Shown in pieces: positions 52,572-54,252 of a stretch of 54,252 bases of DNA. Both the position numbers and the translations under genes were made by a program. Position 1 is the stretch's first letter. The number at the start of each line of letters is the position of its first letter. This DNA comes from a virus, in IMG/VR virus record IMGVR_UViG_3300017788_000032, positions 1-54,252 of that record; one strand, 5' to 3'. The notes beneath the pieces were generated by a model that ran no database searches, was not told the origin of the DNA, and saw only the letters and a list, made by a program, of their open reading frames with translations.

Positions 52572-53251
52572 AAGTTAAAAAAAGGAGAATTACTAGAAAA
52601 TTTACCGACGGATGTAATGCCTTCTTTTGTTAATAGATATAGCAGACCTTGCTCTAATTCAACAAAGTCTTTTTCTTTTAAAGAAGAAAAGTCGTTGGTA
52701 AGAAAATTAGCATAGACTGTACTTCCTGAGCGAGCCAAGTATATGTTACTAGACTTTTGATTATAAATCCAAATTCCGAACGTCCCTTTAAGCTGTGATA
52801 ATGCATTGCAAATAGCTGCGACCTCGTTAGTTGTTTTTCTGAAATAAAGCTCTATCAATGGAGCAATAACTGATGAATCTACTACATTATAAGACTTCTT
52901 ATCTGGTAATATCTTCTTTATTTCTTTATCATTAGTAAGAACTCCGTTGTGTGAAATAACCCAATCTTTCCATTGAAAAGGATGAGACGTAGAGGGTGAA
53001 AATGCTCTTTGTGCTGAAGTAGGTGCTTGAGTATGACCGAGAAATATATCAAAATCTGTAATTTTTTTTCGTCTTTTACCATATTCAATGACAAGACGGT
53101 TACTGAGTTGAACCACCCCAGGTGTCTTCAAAACAGCATGAATTTGCGATCCGATTAATAGACCGCCATAAGAAAATGTGCCTCTTTTCTTATTATTATT
53201 ATAGAGTTTTACGTAAGTTCTAAACTCTTTAGATCCAAATATGCCGCAAAT
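52568..53251 (-). CDS. Class II glutamine amidotransferase domain protein, AUU start
   Basis: 227 aa stand-alone Ntn glutaminase. It must start with a catalytic Cys; the frame reads ATT then CGIFGSKEF, with HTQAPTSAQ and SHNGVLTN downstream (GlmS/PurF-type oxyanion and glutamine site). Upstream in frame there is a TAG only four codons before the ATT, and no ATG, GTG or TTG. A perfect AGGAGG sits 8 nt before the ATT. So either AUU initiates, as in infC, or ATG was miscalled. The enzyme releases ammonia from glutamine; no synthase domain is fused, so a partner enzyme is expected. Confidence 0.8.
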   Translation of the reverse strand: MCGIFGSKEFRTYVKLYNNNKKRGTFSYGGLLIGSQIHAVLKTPGVVQLSNRLVIEYGKRRKKITDFDIFLGHTQAPTSAQRAFSPSTSHPFQWKDWVISHNGVLTNDKEIKKILPDKKSYNVVDSSVIAPLIELYFRKTTNEVAAICNALSQLKGTFGIWIYNQKSSNIYLARSGSTVYANFLTNDFSSLKEKDFVELEQGLLYLLTKEGITSVGKFSSNSPFFNL

Positions 53252-53259
53252 ATTAATTA

Positions 53260-53265
53260 CCTCCT
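53260..53265 (-). promoter_or_regulatory. Perfect Shine-Dalgarno AGGAGG, 8 nt before ATT start
   Basis: The only full AGGAGG found at ideal spacing in front of a start. It fixes the start of the glutaminase gene. Confidence 0.75.
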
Positions 53266-53270
53266 AATTT

Positions 53271-53298
53271 ATTATATGATAAAGAATAAATAATTCAA
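53271..53298 (-). promoter_or_regulatory. Sigma70 promoter of the glutaminase gene
   Basis: -10 TATAAT at 53271-53276, 16-nt spacer, -35 TTGAAT at 53293-53298. Unlike the dut and gp61 promoters it leaves room for a short leader with a Shine-Dalgarno. Confidence 0.6.
53286..53292 (+). promoter_or_regulatory. Late promoter ATAAATA, 7 nt before ATG at 53300
   Basis: Overlaps the spacer and abuts the -35 of the divergent early promoter, so early and late transcription would compete here. Confidence 0.65.
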
Positions 53299-53299
53299 G

Positions 53300-54189
53300 A
53301 TGAACAAAGACTCAAAGTTTATTTTTGAAGCTTATTTAGCTAAAAAACAAATAGTCTCAGAAGCACCTATATATGCTGACGACTTAAAATATACCGGGGA
53401 CATTGAAAAAGCTCCTGGCAAAGGCTATGGTATCGGTAAGGTTGCTGCAAAAGAAGGTAAAACTAAGGCAGAAGTGGCTAATAGAGTTTTAGACGCAATA
53501 AAAACAAAGCTGTTTAAACCCGCTGCTCACACCATAGATGGTAATGAATATCAGCTCTATTATCCCGGTAGTAAGATGAAGTTTAGAACAGATTTGGAAA
53601 ATCTTATTAAGAATGAATTAAAGCTTGGCGGTACAGAAGCAAAATATACTGCAAGAATTGTGGATAATCTACTAAATGTATTGAGGGTAGATGTTGAGGG
53701 CGGTACAGCTGCAAATCCTGCTCAAGTTAAACAAGCGGTCGTTTCTGGTGTTGAAGGCAAATCTGTTGCAAAAGGCCCTCAAAGCGCGCCCTCGGCTCCT
53801 GTAGCTAATAATTTTGTAAAAAATGATGTTAGATTTATAAAAGAATGGATGCCTATTTTTAGTGAACTTCCAGATGAAATCTCTGTTGCAAAGGGAGACA
53901 TTTATGATTCACCAGAACTTAGAAAAGAAGTAGAAGAAGCAATTACCCGTGCTTATGATGTAAAAATGGCAAGCGACAAAGAGCTTGTACAAGATTTTAT
54001 CGACTCATTAAAATACAAGGGTAGTTATTCGCCTGCGGCAGAAAAAGCCGCAGAAGGTGAAGGTACAGGTGAAGCGCCCACGGTTATGAATATCCTGAAG
54101 ACGACGACGTAACTGGTACACTCAGAGATATGGGTGCAATTGGTGGTCGCCGTGGCTTTGATCCGGGTGGATTTAGCTATGGAGACTAA
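53300..54189 (+). CDS. Virion-like protein, frame shifted near the C-terminus
   Basis: About 296 aa when corrected. The FIFEAYL start resembles internal virion proteins of marine phages. The middle is Lys/Ala-rich and helical with a Ser/Ala/Pro linker at ~160-175. The uninterrupted frame stops at 54112 in MNILKTTT. One frame over the DNA reads ...GYEYPEDDDVTGTLRDM then GRRGFDPGGFSYGD and TAA at 54189, a credible C-terminus 2 nt before the next ATG. One missing C in the CCC at ~54076-54078 would join them. No family recognised. Late promoter at 53286. Confidence 0.7.
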
Positions 54190-54191
54190 AA

Positions 54192-54252
54192 ATGGCAGAT
54201 GTAACTATTTCTCAGCTTTCTGTAGCTAATACACAGCCTAATAATCTTTTAC
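54192..54252 (+). CDS. Start of a third MADVTISQL-type fibre protein (partial)
   Basis: The last 61 nt open with ATG and encode MADVTISQLSVANTQPNNLL, the same N-terminal module as the products at 36107 and 41390. The C-terminal receptor part lies outside the window. The start is 2 nt after the corrected stop of the previous gene. Confidence 0.75.
   Translation, partial: MADVTISQLSVANTQPNNLL

Noticed and set aside
1-54252. tRNA genes
   Set aside because: No cloverleaf with a TTCNANNC arm was seen in the short intergenic gaps, although a scan was not possible.

Overview
The window is AT-rich, very tightly packed DNA from a tailed, contractile (T4-like) bacteriophage. The evidence is a near-complete T4-type morphogenesis set (tail sheath gp18, tube gp19, baseplate gp6, gp25 and gp53, a gp7-size wedge protein, tape measure, neck gp14, large terminase gp17) and a T4-type replication set (clamp gp45, clamp loader gp44, primase gp61, helicase gp41, SSB gp32, probable gp59 and gp33, plus dUTPase). 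The family types recall marine T4-like phages such as cyanophages and pelagiphages. The host cannot be named from the sequence alone. No tRNA, rRNA, CRISPR or IS element was recognised.

Layout. (1) 1-11.2 kb, minus strand: two virion proteins with long Pro/Thr (mucin-like) repeats flank seven sugar-modification genes: GTs, a NodU/CmcH-type carbamoyltransferase and a methyltransferase. (2) 11.2-20.2 kb, minus: baseplate wedge proteins, gp6 and gp25. (3) 20.2-22.7 kb: a small plus-strand late gene, then gp44 and dut, then a possible small terminase. (4) 22.7-39.3 kb, minus: baseplate hub with an M15 peptidase, gp53, tube-cap proteins, tape measure, two chaperone-like proteins, tube, sheath, a glycine-rich fibre protein and an intein-containing terminase. 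(5) 39.3-42.0 kb, plus: a head/core-like protein with a nested internal start, gp14 and a fibre-like protein. (6) 42.0-53.3 kb, mostly minus: small unknowns, then primase, epimerase, clamp, SSB, loader, ribosomal protein bS21, a gp33 candidate, helicase, a GT and a class II glutaminase. (7) 53.3 kb to the end, plus: a virion-like protein and the start of another MADVTISQL-type fibre gene.

The most striking signal is regulatory. Twenty-one start codons (one of them internal) are preceded by a T4 late-promoter-like box (N[A/T/G]TAAATA) with only 5-7 nt between box and start. In T4 the transcript starts about 6 nt after this box, so most of these late mRNAs should begin at, or within a base or two of, the AUG/GUG. 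That makes them leaderless, and they have no Shine-Dalgarno sequence. Two replication transcription units (dut-gp44 and gp61) show sigma70-like TTGNNN-16-TATACT promoters with only 6 nt before the start, again leaderless by geometry. The same window encodes a bS21 ribosomal-protein homologue, plus gp45 and a probable gp33, the T4 late co-activators. One early gene (class II glutaminase) is the opposite: a perfect AGGAGG with 8 nt spacing before an apparent AUU start codon.

Several reading frames look broken by single bases: gp6 (in-frame TAG), gp41 (+1 nt), the glycine-rich fibre protein (-1 nt) and the 53.3-kb virion protein (-1 nt). Each resumes a sensible family-like sequence, so consensus error must be excluded before any biological reading.
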